DNA of 64,000 nt, from the NCBI GenBank assembly GCA_030446485.1, contig JAUJNF010000010.1, positions 29,693-93,692 of the forward strand, given 5' to 3'. The notes beneath the pieces were generated by a model, which did no database searches, was not told where the DNA came from, and saw nothing but the letters and a program-made list of their open reading frames with translations. The position numbers and the translations under genes were made by a program. The DNA is from Thermoleophilaceae bacterium. GTDB lineage: Bacteria; Actinomycetota; Thermoleophilia; Solirubrobacterales; Thermoleophilaceae. Positions 35,663 to 47,200 of the stretch are shown in pieces. Within the stretch, counting starts at the first letter, position 1. Every line of letters begins with the position of its first letter.

Positions 35663-37930
35663 TTAGAGGGCGCGCTCCACCTGGCGCATCTCGTAGGCCT
35701 CGAGCACGTCGCCGGGCTTGACGTCGGCGAAGTTCTCGAGCACCACGCCGCACTCGAAGCCGGTCGCGACCTCGCGTGCGTCCTCCTTGAAGCGCCGCAG
35801 CGAGGCGATGCGGCCCTCGTAGGCCACGGTGCCGTCGCGGACGAGGCGGACGGTGGCGCCGCGCCGCAGGGTGCCGGTGAGCACGAAGCACCCGGCGATC
35901 GTGCCCACCCGCGAGGCGCGGAAGGTGTCGCGCACCTCGACCGTGGCCACGGTCTGCTCGACCTCCTCCGGCTCCAGCAGCCCCTCCATCGCCGAGCGCA
36001 GGTCGTCAATCGCGCGGTAGATGACCGTGTAGGCCCGGATCTCCACCCCCTCGCGCTCGGCGATCGCGCGCGCGTCCTGCACGGGCCGGACGTTGAAGCC
36101 GATGATCACGGCGTCGGAGGCGGAGGCGAGCATCACGTCGGACTCGTTGATCCCGCCCACGCCGTCGTGGATCACGTTGACCGTGACCTGGTCCTGCGGC
36201 AGCTTGGCGATCTCGTCCTCGATGGCCTCCAGCGAGCCGGCGACGTCGGCCTTGACGATCAGGGCAAGCTCGCTGGCCACCCCCTGCTGGGCGCGGGTGA
36301 ACACGTCCTCGAGGGAGACCTTCACCCCCTGGCGGCGCGCGAGCGCCTCGGTCTTCAGCCGGTGAGCGCGGTCGCCGGCCAGCTGCCGCGCGAGCCGCTC
36401 GTTCTCCACCACCCGCACGTGCTCGCCGGCCTCCGGGACCCCGTCGAAGCCGAGCACCTCGACGGGCTCGCCGGGACGCGCGACCTGCACCCGCTCGCCG
36501 CGGTAGTCGTGCATCGCGCGCACACGGCCCCACGCCGCCCCGGCCACCAGGGCGTCGCTGATCTTGAGGGTGCCGCGCTGGATGAGCACCGACACCACCG
36601 GGCCCCGGCCCGGGTCGAGGCGCGACTCGATCACGCTGCCGGAGGCCTCGGTGTTCGGGTTGGCCTTGAGCTCCAGCAGCTCCGAGATGGTGACGATGGT
36701 GTCGAGCATGTTGTCGAGCCCGTCGCGCGTCTTGGCCGAGACGTCGACGAACTCCGTGTCACCACCCCAGTCGGCGGGCGTCAGGCCCTGCTGGGCGAGC
36801 TCGCCGCGCACGCGGTTGGGGTCGGCGCCCTCCTTGTCGATCTTGTTGACGGCGACCATGATCGGGACCTCGGCCGCCTTGGCGTGGTCGATGGCCTCGA
36901 CCGTCTGCGGCATCACGCCGTCGTCGGCGGCCACGACGATCACCGCGACGTCGGTGACCTTGGCGCCGCGCGCCCGCATCGCGGTGAAGGCCTGGTGGCC
37001 CGGCGTGTCCAGGAAGCTGATCGTGTGGTCGGCATGGTGGACCTGGTAGGCGCCGATGTGCTGGGTGATGCCGCCGGCCTCGCCGGCCACGACCTCGGTC
37101 TCGCGCACGGCGTCGAGCAGCGACGTCTTCCCGTGGTCGACGTGGCCCATGATCGTGACGACGGGCGGGCGCGCGATCAGCTCCGACTCGTCATCGTCGT
37201 ACCGAGGCTCGTCCTCCACGACGTCGGCCGCGTGGACGATCTCCACCTTCTTGTCGAACTCCTCGGCGAGGACCTGGATCGCATCGTCGCTCAGGGTCTG
37301 GGTGAGCGTGGCCATCTCACCGAGGGTCATCAGCTTCTTGATCACCTCGGCGGTGGTGAGCCCGAGGGTCTCGGCCACCTCCTTGACGGTCGCGCCCGAG
37401 TTGATCTCGACGGGGCGATTCTCCTCCGCCGCGGCCTCCTGCTCCGCGGCGATCCGCTCGGCCTCGAGGTCGCGCTCGACCCACGGCGTGCGGCGGCGCC
37501 GGCCGCGGCGGCGGGGCGGCTGCTGAGGCGGGGGCGGCCCGCTCGGGCGGCGTCCGGCCTGTGAGCCTTCGATGACCACGCGGCGGCGGCGGCCACCCGA
37601 GCCGGCCTCGCGCGGGCGCGCGCGGGGCGCGCGCCACCGTCCAGCGCGCCACCCTCGGGGCGTGCCGGCGACGGGGGCGGCCTCGCGCGTGCCCTCGGCG
37701 GGACGCTGGGCGGCCGGCACCCCGGCGTCGGAGCGGTTGCTACGGGCGGCCGCTCCGTTGGTCTGGGCGGCCTCCTCGACCGGCGGCGAGAAGGCGCGGC
37801 GAATGTCGTTCTCGTCGACGCTCGAGGCCGCCGCCTTCACGTCGAGACCCGCGCGCTGGAGAACCGCGATGACCTCCTTGCTCGGGATCCCCCGCTCCTT
37901 GGCTATCTCATGGACTCGCTTCTTCGCCAT
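35663..37930 (-). CDS. infB: Translation initiation factor IF-2
   Basis: 755 residues. N-terminal IF2_N (RVHEIAKERGIPSKEVIAVL), a basic Gly/Arg/Pro linker, a second IF2_N motif (TVKEVAETLGLTTAEVIKKL), the G domain (MGHVDHGKTSLLD, DTPGHQAF, NKID, SAKT) and domains II-IV are present. It delivers fMet-tRNA to the 30S subunit. The ATG lies inside the end of the nusA frame as sequenced. No ylxR (rnpM) gene stands between nusA and infB. Confidence 0.97.
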   Translation of the reverse strand: MAKKRVHEIAKERGIPSKEVIAVLQRAGLDVKAAASSVDENDIRRAFSPPVEEAAQTNGAAARSNRSDAGVPAAQRPAEGTREAAPVAGTPRGWRAGRWRAPRARPREAGSGGRRRRVVIEGSQAGRRPSGPPPPQQPPRRRGRRRRTPWVERDLEAERIAAEQEAAAEENRPVEINSGATVKEVAETLGLTTAEVIKKLMTLGEMATLTQTLSDDAIQVLAEEFDKKVEIVHAADVVEDEPRYDDDESELIARPPVVTIMGHVDHGKTSLLDAVRETEVVAGEAGGITQHIGAYQVHHADHTISFLDTPGHQAFTAMRARGAKVTDVAVIVVAADDGVMPQTVEAIDHAKAAEVPIMVAVNKIDKEGADPNRVRGELAQQGLTPADWGGDTEFVDVSAKTRDGLDNMLDTIVTISELLELKANPNTEASGSVIESRLDPGRGPVVSVLIQRGTLKISDALVAGAAWGRVRAMHDYRGERVQVARPGEPVEVLGFDGVPEAGEHVRVVENERLARQLAGDRAHRLKTEALARRQGVKVSLEDVFTRAQQGVASELALIVKADVAGSLEAIEDEIAKLPQDQVTVNVIHDGVGGINESDVMLASASDAVIIGFNVRPVQDARAIAEREGVEIRAYTVIYRAIDDLRSAMEGLLEPEEVEQTVATVEVRDTFRASRVGTIAGCFVLTGTLRRGATVRLVRDGTVAYEGRIASLRRFKEDAREVATGFECGVVLENFADVKPGDVLEAYEMRQVERAL

Positions 37931-39284
37931 TGACGCCTGAGTCTAGGCTTCGGCCGAGGGCTCGGTTGCGACCGGAGCCCCCTGGGCGTCGGGGCGCGGC
38001 GCCCACCGGGGCGGCGGCCGGGTTGGGCTCGTCCTCCTCGACGGCGTCGCCCTCCTTGTCGACGAGCGCCTGGTGGCCGGGCAGGCCGCAGTAGCGCGAG
38101 CCCACCAGGGAGGCGTTCGGACAACGGCGTCCGCTCGTGAGAATCGCGGCGCAGCGGCCCGAGACCTCCTGGTCGTCGTCGTACTCGGTCTCCTCGTCGG
38201 CGAACTCGGTCTCCGAGCGGATGTCGACCCTCCAGCCCGTGAGGCGCGCCGCCAGGCGGGCGTTCTGGCCCTCCTTGCCGATGGCGAGCGAAAGCTGGTC
38301 GTCGGGAACGATCACGGTGGCCTGCCGGTTGTCGTCGTCCACGAGGACCTCCCGCACGCGCGCGGGCGAGAGCGCCTTGGCCACGAACCGGGCCGGCTCC
38401 TCGTTGAACGGGATGATGTCGATCTTCTCGCCGCGCAGCTCGGACACGACCATGCGCACCCGCGACCCGCGGGGGCCCACGCAGGCACCCACCGGATCGA
38501 CTCCTCCCGCGTGCGAGACCACCGCGATCTTCGAGCGGTAGCCGGGCTCGCGAGCCACGTTCTGGATCTCGACGAGCCCGTCGGCGATCTCCGGCACCTC
38601 GAGCTCGAACAGCTTGCGGATCAGCTCGGGCGAGCGCCGCGAGACGATGATGTTCGGGCCCTTGGTCTGGTTCGACACGTCGCTGATCACGGCCTTCACG
38701 CGTGAGCCGTGGTCGTACCGCTCGTTCTCGACCTGCTCCGACTTCGGCAGCAGGGCCTCCACGCGCTCGCGGAGCTGCACGAGCGTGTAGCGGGAGTCGG
38801 ACTGCTGGACGATCCCGGTGATCAGCTCGCCGACGCGGTCCTGGTACTCGTCGAACATCATGTCGCGCTCCGCCTCGCGGATGCGCTGGAAGATCACCTG
38901 CTTGGCGGTCTGGGCGGCGATGCGCCCGAAGTCGTCAGGGGTGACCTCGCGCTCGTCGATCTGATCGCTGTACTCGGCCAGGAGCTCCGGATCGATCTGC
39001 GGCTCCTCGGGCTCGCGCATCTCGCCGGTGTCGGGGTCGATCGTCGGCTCCACGGGCTCGGCCTCGGCCAGGAGCCGGTCCTCGAGCTCCTGCGGGAGGA
39101 GCAGCTCGAAGACGCGGAAGTCGCCCGTCTCGCGGTCCATGTCCACCCGCGCGTAGCGGGCGGCGTCGGGCTGCTTCTTGTATGCCGACAGCAGGGCGTC
39201 TTCGAGGGCCTCCATCAGCCGCTCGGCGGAGATCCCCTTCTCGCGCTCGAGCACGTGGACCGCTTCGACGATCTCGATCGACAT
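37908..39284 (-). CDS. nusA: Transcription termination/antitermination factor NusA with C-terminal Cys-rich module
   Basis: 458 residues as sequenced. The N-terminal RNAP-binding domain (MSIEIVEAVHVLEREKGI) has an acidic insert of about 40 residues. The S1 domain is followed by KH1 and KH2 (GACVGPRGSRVRMVVSEL, LAIGKEGQNARLAARLTG). After residue 375 comes SGRCAAILTSGRRCPNASLV and GSRYCGLPGH, a C378/C388/C399/H404 pattern like a small zinc knuckle, not a usual NusA part. The tail then runs 23 bases into infB. One indel near 38000 would instead end it at PVATEPSAEA with a TAG at 37943, which looks more natural. Confidence 0.93.
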   Translation of the reverse strand: MSIEIVEAVHVLEREKGISAERLMEALEDALLSAYKKQPDAARYARVDMDRETGDFRVFELLLPQELEDRLLAEAEPVEPTIDPDTGEMREPEEPQIDPELLAEYSDQIDEREVTPDDFGRIAAQTAKQVIFQRIREAERDMMFDEYQDRVGELITGIVQQSDSRYTLVQLRERVEALLPKSEQVENERYDHGSRVKAVISDVSNQTKGPNIIVSRRSPELIRKLFELEVPEIADGLVEIQNVAREPGYRSKIAVVSHAGGVDPVGACVGPRGSRVRMVVSELRGEKIDIIPFNEEPARFVAKALSPARVREVLVDDDNRQATVIVPDDQLSLAIGKEGQNARLAARLTGWRVDIRSETEFADEETEYDDDQEVSGRCAAILTSGRRCPNASLVGSRYCGLPGHQALVDKEGDAVEEDEPNPAAAPVGAAPRRPGGSGRNRALGRSLDSGVNGEEASP

Positions 39285-39287
39285 CGC

Positions 39288-39701
39288 TCAGCCCTCGATC
39301 AGGTTGCTGCGGAAGATCTCCGCATAGGGAATGGAGATGACCCCGTGTCGGCGGCGACGGTGACCTCCTCGTCGGAGGCTCCCACGAGCTCGCCGGTGAA
39401 GCTCCTGTGGCCGTTACGAGCCTCGCGCGTGCGCACGCGGGCGCGCCGACCGACGTAGCGCCGGAAGTGGTCCGGCTTGGTGAGCGGGCGGCGCGGGCCC
39501 GGCGAGGAGACCTCCAGCGAGTACTCGGTGAGCAGGTCGCGCAGGTGTCCCGTGACCCGTTCGCAGAGGCCGAGGCTCACGCCCTCGGGGTGGTCGATGA
39601 ACAGGCGCAGCTTGGCGGCCGCCGCCTCTTCGGCGAGCAGCACCTCACGTCGGGCTCGGCGGACGCGAGGCGGCTCTCATGCGCTCTTGGATAGTGCTCA
39701 T
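39288..39701 (-). CDS. rimP: Ribosome maturation factor RimP, three single-base frameshifts
   Basis: The core LLAEEAAAAKLRLFIDHPEG, GVSLGLCERV and EYSLEVSSPGPRRPLTKPDHFRRYVG is unmistakable RimP. The ORF track shows only the middle. Restoring one base each near 39681, 39646 and 39343 gives MSTIQERIESRLASAEPDV at the N-terminus and VISIPYAEIFRSNLIEG at the C-terminus, about 138 residues. RimP assists 30S assembly. It heads the rimP-nusA-infB operon, and the nusA ATG lies 3 bases after the repaired stop. Confidence 0.88.
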
Positions 39702-39728
39702 TTGCGGGATTCTCGGTCGATCGGGGCG

Positions 39729-39753
39729 AAAAAGGTGGGCTGCGAAGCCCACC
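39729..39753 (-). terminator. Rho-independent terminator/attenuator upstream of rimP
   Basis: On the minus strand GGTGGGCT-TCGC-AGCCCACC forms a perfect 8-bp stem followed directly by TTTTT. It lies 125 bases after the dtd stop and about 28 bases before the rimP start. It may end dtd transcription or act as a leader attenuator of the nusA operon. It is one of the few canonical U-tract terminators in this GC-rich window. Confidence 0.75.
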
Positions 39754-39877
39754 TCCAGGTGCGCGCGCGACGGCCGCAGATGAAAGTCCTGACGGCGTTC
39801 AGTATAGCCCTGGTCAGGGGGGCTCGGTCAAGGCGCAGGAGGCTGCGATCCGCCGCCTGGCCACCGCCCCGGGTCGC

Positions 39878-40300
39878 TCAGGTCTCGACGATGACGGTCA
39901 CCGGCCCGTCGTTCACGAGCTCGATGGCCATGAGCGCTCCGAAGCGACCGCCCTCGGCGCCCAGACCCGCGCGCACCCGCTCGTAGAGCGGCTCCGCGCG
40001 CTCCGGACGGGCGGCCTGCGCGTAGCTCGGCCGCGTGCCCTTCCCGGTGTCGCCGTGCACGGTGAAGTTGCTGACGCACAGCACCTCGCCGCCCGTATCG
40101 AGCACCGACCGGTTCATGCGGCCGTTCGCGTCGGGGAAGATCCGCAGGGCGAGCAGCTTGCGGGCGTGGGCGTCGGCGCTCTCGGTCGTGTCGTCGCGGT
40201 GCACGGCCAGCAGGACGAGAAGGCCGGGTCCGATCTGGGCGAGCCGCTCGCCAGCGACCGCGACCGAGGCGGAACCGACCCGTTGCACCACCGAGCGCAC
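39878..40300 (-). CDS. dtd: D-aminoacyl-tRNA deacylase
   Basis: 140 residues from a GTG at 40300 (VRSVVQRVGSASVAVAGE). The active-site signatures SNFTVHGDTGKGTRPSY (family SQFTL) and NDGPVTVIVET (cross-subunit GP motif) are present. It hydrolyses D-aminoacyl-tRNAs and misacylated glycyl-tRNA. The ORF track over-extends its N-terminus. It is divergent from the YbjN-like gene. Confidence 0.92.
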   Translation of the reverse strand: MRSVVQRVGSASVAVAGERLAQIGPGLLVLLAVHRDDTTESADAHARKLLALRIFPDANGRMNRSVLDTGGEVLCVSNFTVHGDTGKGTRPSYAQAARPERAEPLYERVRAGLGAEGGRFGALMAIELVNDGPVTVIVET

Positions 40301-40347
40301 CCGGGAGATTGAACGTCCGGGGCCCTCACGCGCGTACAGTCGGGACA

Positions 40348-40788
40348 ATGGCCGCCGCCGACGTGGTGCAGACCTACCTGGACGAGCTGCCCGGCGACAG
40401 CCGGCGCGTGGCCCCCGGGGAGTGGGGCGTCTCGGTGGCGGCGGAGGCGGCCGCCGGCTGGCCGCTCGACATCGGGCTACGGCTGTCGGACGGGCTGCTG
40501 CGCGCGAAGGCCTTCGCCGCACCCGCCCAGGAGCAGGTCAGCCCCTGGGTACTGCTGAGCTGGAACCGCCAGACCCGTTTCGTGCGGTTCGGTTCGACCC
40601 GGGACGGCGACATCTGGGTGCACGGCGACCTCGCCGCTTCGGAGATCAGCGGCCCGGCGCTAGATCGCCTGCTCGGGCTCGTGGTTCAGGAGCTCTGGCT
40701 GTCCGGCACTACGCGGGCGCCGCCGGAACTCCGCCGGGATAGGCCGCGGCCTCAGGCGGCTCGGATCCGGTCCCGGTACGCGCGGTAG
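40348..40788 (+). CDS. YbjN/type III chaperone-like domain protein
   Basis: The ATG at 40348 opens a frame of 146 residues. DVVQTYLDELPG, WPLDIGLRLSDGLLRAKAFAA, VSPWVLLSWNRQTRFVRFG and IWVHGDLAASEISGPALDRLLGLVV resemble the alpha/beta YbjN-type fold. The last 30 residues are Arg/Pro rich and overlap the convergent TPR gene by 37 bases. A one-base shift after LGLVVQ would end the protein at 40742 and avoid the overlap, so the C-terminus is doubtful. Function is unknown. Confidence 0.6.
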   Translation: MAAADVVQTYLDELPGDSRRVAPGEWGVSVAAEAAAGWPLDIGLRLSDGLLRAKAFAAPAQEQVSPWVLLSWNRQTRFVRFGSTRDGDIWVHGDLAASEISGPALDRLLGLVVQELWLSGTTRAPPELRRDRPRPQAARIRSRYAR

Positions 40789-41142
40789 TCGGCCCGATCG
40801 GGCCGCAGGCATGCCGCGAGCACCAGGTGATGGCGGGCACGCGCGCGGCGGCCGGTGAGCTCGGCGGAGCGGCCGAGGCAGAAGTGGGCGAAGTCGTTGA
40901 CCGGGGCGCGCTCGACCACCGCCGCGAACTCATCACGGGCCTCCCCGAAGCGGCCGGAGCGGAAGTAGGCACGCCCGAGGGCCTCACGAATCGAGGTCTT
41001 GTCGGGCTCGTAGCCGCGCGCCTGCTCGAGCGGGGATCGTGGCCGCGTGGAAGTTGCCGGTCTCGAGCAGCTCGCTCCCCCTCTGGTACAGCGAGTAGAC
41101 CTGTTCCGCGCGGTCGTCGGGTCCGTGAACGGAGTCGCTCAT
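40752..41142 (-). CDS. Tetratricopeptide repeat protein, one frameshift
   Basis: Not in the ORF track as a single frame. ATG at 41142 gives MSDSVHGPDDRAEQVYSLYQ and then RGSELLETGNFHAATI. After one surplus C near 41034 it continues PLEQARGYEPDKTSIREALG, RAYFRSGRFGEARDEFAAVV, DFAHFCLGRSAELTGRRARA and ends RDRIRAA. This is about 129 residues with three TPR units (G-x3-A-x2-F/Y pattern). It is probably a small scaffolding protein. It lies just downstream of coaBC. Confidence 0.75.
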
Positions 41143-41154
41143 GCGGCTCTGATC

Positions 41155-42412
41155 CTAGAGTCTCGCTCCCCGGATCGGTCCGCCGCAGGACCTCCACGGC
41201 GTCGACGATGGCCCGGGCGATCTCCGCCTTCGAGCCGCGCGGCACCGCCTCGGCGCCCGTCGCGGTGATGATCGTGACCTCGTTGTCCGGGACGTCGAAG
41301 CCGACTCCCGGCTGAGAGACGTCGTTCAGCACGATCGCGTCGAGTTCCTTGCGCTCGAGCTTGTCCCGGGCCCGATCGAGCGCCCCTTCCCGTGCTCTGC
41401 GGCAAAGCCCACGAGCGTCTGTCCCGCGCGCCGCTCCGCCGCCAGCGCGGCCAGGACGTCGGTGGTGGCCTCGAGCTCGAGCGTCAGCCGCTCGCGGTCC
41501 CGCTTGGCGAGCTTGACCGCTGGGGCGCGACCGGGCGAAAGTCCGACACCGCCGCCGCCATCATCAGCACCTGCGCCTCGGCGAAGCCCGCGCGCGTCGT
41601 CGCCTCGAGATCCGCTGCGCTCTCCACGTGCACGTACTCGACGCCGTCGCTTGCCGCGGGAGCCCGACGTTGGCGGCCACCACGGTGACCCTCGCCCCAC
41701 GGCGCACCGCCTCGCGCGCGAGCGCGAAGCCCATCCGCCCCGACGAGCGGTTGCCCACGTAGCGGACCGCGTCGATCGGCTCGCGGGTGCCTCCGGCGGT
41801 CACGAGCACGCGCACACCCTCGAGCGAGCGCGCCGCCTGGTGCTGTCCGAGCACGCCCTCGACGGCGGGCGATAGCGCGGCCGGCTCCGCCAGCCGCCCG
41901 GATCCCCATTCCCCCGGGACGCGAGCTCCCCGGTCTCCGGCCCGACCACCACAGCCCCGCGTGCGGCCAGCGTGCGAGCGTTGGCCTGCGTGGCCGGGTG
42001 CTCCCACATCAGCGCGTTCATGGCGGGCGCGAGGACCAGCGGGCTCGTGCACGCGAGCGCCGCGCTCGTGAGCAGGTTGTCGGCCAGCCCGGTGGCCAGT
42101 TTGGCCAGCGTGTTCGCCGAGGCCGGCGCGATCACGAAGGCGTCGCAGCGGCGCACCAGCTCGAGGTGCGAGATCGGATCGTGGTCGGGCGCCGGCTCCC
42201 CGGGAACGCCCCCCGGGCGGGATCGGGCTCCCACTCCTCGACGAGCACGGGCGCCCCGTGATGCCCTCAAACGTGGCCCGGCCGACGAAGTTCAAGCTGG
42301 ACGGCGTCTGCACCGCCCGGACCGAGTGACCCGCCCGACCCAGCAGGCGGACAAGCTCAACCGCCTTGTAGGCGGCGATTCCGCCGCTTACCCCAACGAG
42401 GACGCGAGCCAT
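41155..42412 (-). CDS. coaBC: Bifunctional phosphopantothenoylcysteine decarboxylase/synthase, several frameshifts
   Basis: The ATG at 42412 starts MARVLVGVSGGIAAYKAVEL, the CoaC flavodoxin-like domain, which continues in other frames as VIAPASANTLAKLATGLADN and LVLAPAMNALMWEHPAT. The CoaB half follows with VTAGGTREPIDAVRYVGNRS, LMMAAAVSDFRP, TLVGFAAEH and GVGFDVPDNEVTIITATGAE. At least five frame changes occur between 42270 and 41150, so exact ends are approximate; a TAG at 41155 fits if the last indel is repaired. It makes 4'-phosphopantetheine from phosphopantothenate and cysteine for CoA. Every expected block is present in order, which argues against true decay. Confidence 0.85.
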
Positions 42413-42450
42413 GAGGAAACCCTCGTCTACCGACCAGTCACCGAGGCCAG

Positions 42451-42676
42451 TGGGGGCGCGGGGAGCAAGCCAGACGGGCAAGGACGCAGGGATGAGGGCC
42501 TCGTCACGACGCCGACCCCCGAGCGGGGGCCGGGGGAGCGAGTAGGCACGGACGCAGGGGTGAAGGTGTAGTCACGACGCCGACCCCAAGTGGGGGCGCG
42601 GGGAGCAAGCTAGGCAAGGACGCAGGGGTGAAGGCGTCGGCACTACGCCGAACCCCGAGGACGCCGCATAGCGCCG
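42451..42676 (+). repeat. Three imperfect tandem repeats of about 70 bp between coaBC and rpoZ
   Basis: Units run about 42451-42520, 42521-42587 and 42588-42656 (plus a tail to 42676). Each has a G-run (TGGGGGCGCGGGGAGCAAGC in units 1 and 3), then a core GACGCAGGG, then ACGCCGACCCC. Unit junctions can pair (CCGACCCC against GGGGGCGCGG). Unit 3 and its tail, GAGGACGCCGCATAGCGCC, match the insertion between carA and carB. No gene is supported here; coaBC and rpoZ are both on the opposite strand to the repeat reading given. Confidence 0.7.
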
Positions 42677-42692
42677 CTCATCCGCGCTCCCA

Positions 42693-42922
42693 CTAGCCGC
42701 GGTACTTGTATTTGATCTTACCCGCGGCCACTTCTTCGAGGGCGATCCGCAGGTAGTTCTTCGAGCCGGTCTCGACCATCGGCGGCGGGTACTCGTCGAA
42801 GGTTCCCTCGCCGAGGCTCAGGTAGTACGAGTTGATCTGGCGGGCGCGCTTGCGGCCACGAGCACGCACGCGTAGTTGGAGTCGACACGCTCCAGGAGGG
42901 TGTCGAGGCGGGGCTTGACCAC
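42693..42922 (-). CDS. rpoZ: DNA-directed RNA polymerase omega subunit, one frameshift
   Basis: A GTG at 42922 gives VVKPRLDTLLERVDSNYACV and LVAA. Restoring one base near 42857 continues KRARQINSYYLSLGEGTFDE, YPPPMVETGSKNYLRIALEE and VAAGKIKYKYRG, about 76 residues. The KRARQIN motif and LRIALEEVAAGKI are omega hallmarks. It follows gmk directly (TGA next to GTG) in the conserved gmk-rpoZ-coaBC order. It was too short and broken for the ORF track. Confidence 0.9.
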
Positions 42923-43499
42923 TCAGGTGCTCCTCTGTTGCTGACTTTCAACTCTAGCGACCAGGTCCTCGAGCTCGCCGGTGGCACGCTCGACCTCGTC
43001 GTTCACCACGACGTGGCGGAACTCCTGCTGGGCGGCCAGCTCCTCGTCGGCCTGGGGCCAGGCGGCTCGCTATCTGCTCGGGAGAATCAGATCCCCGCCC
43101 GACCAGGCGAGCCCGGAGCGCCTCGACCGACGGCGGGGCTATGAACACGCGAGTGGCCGAGGGCAGGCTGGCGGCCACCTGGCGCGCGCCCTGAAGCTCG
43201 ATCTCCAGGATCAGCCCCGGCGCGTCGCGCTCCAGCTCCGATCGCAGCGTTCCGTAGCGGTTGCCGGCGTAGGTGGCGTGCTCCAGGAAGTCCCCGCGCG
43301 CGCGGCGATCCTCGAACTCCTCGACGGTCAGGAAGTGGTAGTCGCGCCCGTCCTCCTCTCCCGGCCGCGGTGCCCTGGTGGTGGCCGACACCGACAGCGC
43401 CGAGGTCCGCCCTGCGCGCGCGCAGGGCGGCGATCAACGTGCGGGACCCCGAGGCCCTTCCCGACCCCCCGACGGGCCGGTGATGACCAGGACGAAGAC
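42923..43499 (-). CDS. gmk: Guanylate kinase, several frameshifts
   Basis: FVLVITGPSG at the start, then in shifted frames SVSATTRAPRPGEEDGRDYH, FLTVEEFEDRRARGDFLEHA, TYAGNRYGTLRSELE, ILEIELQGARQV and FIAPPSVEALRARLVGRGSD, ending LEDLVARVESQQQRST with the TGA at 42923. It phosphorylates GMP to GDP. The P-loop region (43430-43490) carries two or more indels, and the exact start codon is not visible; GTC at 43499 is only a marker. Gene order mihF-gmk-rpoZ is conserved in actinobacteria. Confidence 0.85.
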
Positions 43500-43509
43500 G
43501 CGTCCCGCC

Positions 43510-43853
43510 TCAGCGGCGGAGGTAGGACACGAGCTCGTTGCGCTGGCGCTGGGAGAGGCCGCCGATGGTCTTGCTCGGCGAGATGCGGCAGACGTTGAGA
43601 ATGCGGTTGACCTTCACGCGCCCGTACTTCGGCACGGCGAGCAGCAGATCGAAGACCTTGGCAGTCTGAAGGAACTCGGGGGGTCGAGCAGAAGACCGTG
43701 TATCTGGGCTCGGCCGGCCTTAAGGTCGCGCTTCAGCCGCGCCCGCTCGGTGCGGATCTGGTTGGCGCGCTTGAGCGCGTCCATCCGCTGCACCAACGAG
43801 CGCTCGGGTGCCGTCCCGGTGACGGTTCTCGGCGGCGACTCGGTCGGGACCAT
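43510..43853 (-). CDS. mihF: Integration host factor, actinobacterial type (mIHF), one frameshift
   Basis: ATG at 43853: MVPTESPPRTVTGTAPERSL followed by QRMDALKRANQIRTERARLK and RDLKAGRAQIHGLLLDPP. Restoring one G near 43681 continues EFLQTAKVFDLLLAVPKYGR, VKVNRILNVCRISPSKTIGG and LSQRQRNELVSYLRR. The helix-two-turn-helix (H2TH) motif and the C-terminal GL-x-x-RQR-x-L are typical of mIHF, a nucleoid-associated protein. About 114 residues. It sits directly before gmk as in most actinobacteria. Confidence 0.87.
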
Positions 43854-43919
43854 GCGCGGCGAGGCGAGTCTACATGGACGGGCGGCTCGCAAGCGTCAAC
43901 GGACCGAAATCTAAGAGAT

Positions 43920-47096
<3,177 letters not shown>

Positions 47097-47103
<7 letters not shown>

Positions 47104-47200
47104 GCCAGATGCCTGCGCCATACGGCGTCCTCGGGTCTCGACTTGGCCCACCAAGCCTTCGACCCTGCGTCCTTGTCTGGCTTGACCCCTGGCATGCCTA
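47097..47200 (-). repeat. 104-bp palindrome-ended insertion at the carA-carB junction (MITE-like)
   Basis: The segment is bounded by perfect 12-bp inverted repeats, TAGGCATGCCAG and CTGGCATGCCTA. Because GGCATGCC is itself palindromic, the ends could instead be an 8-bp target duplication. Its interior shares two blocks with the tandem repeats near rpoZ: an AAGGACGCAGGG core and CCCGAGGACGCCGTATGGCGC (19 of 21 bases matching). In the minus strand it reads through in frame from carA to carB ([20 protein letters not shown]). A TAG in one terminus and an ATG in the other may serve as the carA stop and carB start. Confidence 0.65.

Noticed and set aside
37903-38124. Minus-strand ORF near nusA end as YlxR (RnpM)
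   Set aside because: It lacks the YlxR motif (R-x-C-h-x-C/G-R..) and is only an alternative frame of the nusA tail.
42451-42676. CRISPR array
   Set aside because: Only three imperfect ~70-bp units, with no constant short repeat and no unique spacers, and no cas gene nearby.
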